Shown piece after piece: positions 63,674-64,000 of a stretch of DNA of 64,000 nt; the stretch's first letter is position 1, and the number at the start of each line of letters is the position of its first letter. The notes below the pieces were generated by a model. That model saw only the letters and a program-made list of their open reading frames with translations, was not told where the DNA came from and ran no database searches. The stretch is taken from assembly GCA_020633315.1 (NCBI GenBank), contig JACKDV010000007.1, forward strand, positions 284,991 to 348,990. The letters are read 5' to 3'. The position numbers were made by a program, and so were the translations under genes. Origin of the DNA: Myxococcales bacterium. Lineage in GTDB: Bacteria; Myxococcota_A; Polyangia; Nannocystales; Nannocystaceae.

Positions 63674-64000
63674 ATGTCCATGTACGAGAAGATCAGCATC
63701 GGCTTCGCGGTGGTCTGGTTCCTCGGCGGCACCGCGTTCCTGGGGGCCCAGCTCCTGTCGGCCCCCACCGGCGCCCAGACCGTGGCGGCCACGGTGAGGC
63801 TGTGGCTGCTGGTGATCTCGCCCGCGCTGCTCAATGGGATCATCGCCGCCGCCCTGTGGTGGTCCCATGGCCCGCCCCGGGTGGCCGCCTCGATCTGGCT
63901 CGCGGTGCTCGTCGTGCTGCAGCTCGGGGCGCTGGCGTTCTTCGTGGTGGTCCGCGCCGACGCGCGAGCCCGGCTGTCGCACGACGAGGCCGAGGCCGAG
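63674..64000 (+). CDS. Membrane protein, partial at the right edge
   Basis: 109 codons are present with no stop. There are three hydrophobic segments (about 8-30, 40-62 and 70-95) followed by a charged tail. No family was recognised. A Shine-Dalgarno GAGGAGG (63663-63669) precedes the ATG by four bases, which fixes the start. Confidence 0.6.
   Translation, partial: MSMYEKISIGFAVVWFLGGTAFLGAQLLSAPTGAQTVAATVRLWLLVISPALLNGIIAAALWWSHGPPRVAASIWLAVLVVLQLGALAFFVVVRADARARLSHDEAEAE

Overview
The window looks like the chromosome of a predatory-type myxobacterium, most likely of the Nannocystineae. The grounds are very high GC with strong GC bias at third codon positions, many lipoproteins with Asp/Ser/Thr/Gly-rich linkers and Cys-rich modules, a TonB-domain/TonB-receptor fusion, a hybrid histidine kinase, an ECF sigma operon and modular fusions typical of large delta-proteobacterial genomes. 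I see no insertion sequence, prophage, CRISPR array, rRNA or tRNA. About 58 protein genes fill the window, many joined by 4-nt ATGA stop/start overlaps.

Region by region. 0-10.4 kb: an L,D-transpeptidase-family lipoprotein (cut by the window edge), a Cys-rich lipoprotein, topoisomerase I with a histone-H1-like N-terminal tail, a pentapeptide-repeat lipoprotein, acylphosphatase, and a two-gene set in which one gene fuses a heme c domain to an outer-membrane barrel. 10.4-20.4 kb: a lipoprotein/LMW phosphatase pair, a truncated MORN-like gene, a Memo-family protein, phosphatidylserine synthase, an M61 peptidase, a cupin protein and a TolC-family channel. 20.7-26 kb: an ECF sigma/anti-sigma/two-lipoprotein operon, a HExxH peptidase, and a somatomedin-B + 3D + M15 peptidase. 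26-34 kb: an ABC exporter, a hybrid histidine kinase and a TonB-dependent receptor. 34-42 kb: NupC-type nucleoside transporter, a membrane-anchored beta-lactamase-fold hydrolase, an acyl-CoA dehydrogenase/kinase-like pair (a split version of eukaryotic ACAD10/11), and Hsp20. 42-53 kb: an orphan GspC-like protein, a PLP-dependent deaminase, a secreted EEP-fold protein, and a nucleoside-salvage operon (purine nucleoside phosphorylase, DeoC, a two-domain ALDH16-like dehydrogenase, pyrimidine nucleoside phosphorylase). 58-64 kb: an SDR, a BamA-like barrel, an osmoprotectant ABC importer with receptor and permease fused, an amidohydrolase and a membrane protein cut by the edge.

The most unusual part is 53.3-56.9 kb. 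A radical SAM/SPASM enzyme follows directly on a small protein that carries an N-terminal zinc-ribbon-like module, a membrane or lipobox segment, and three evenly spaced GPLYGP motifs in a low-complexity tail. X-Tyr-Gly is the motif cut out by the PlpX/PcpX 'splicease' radical SAM enzymes. Nearby is a 56-residue ORF with a double-glycine-type leader and a Trp-rich C-terminus, resembling a RiPP precursor. I read this block as a candidate peptide/protein-modification system; that is inference from sequence and context, not proof.
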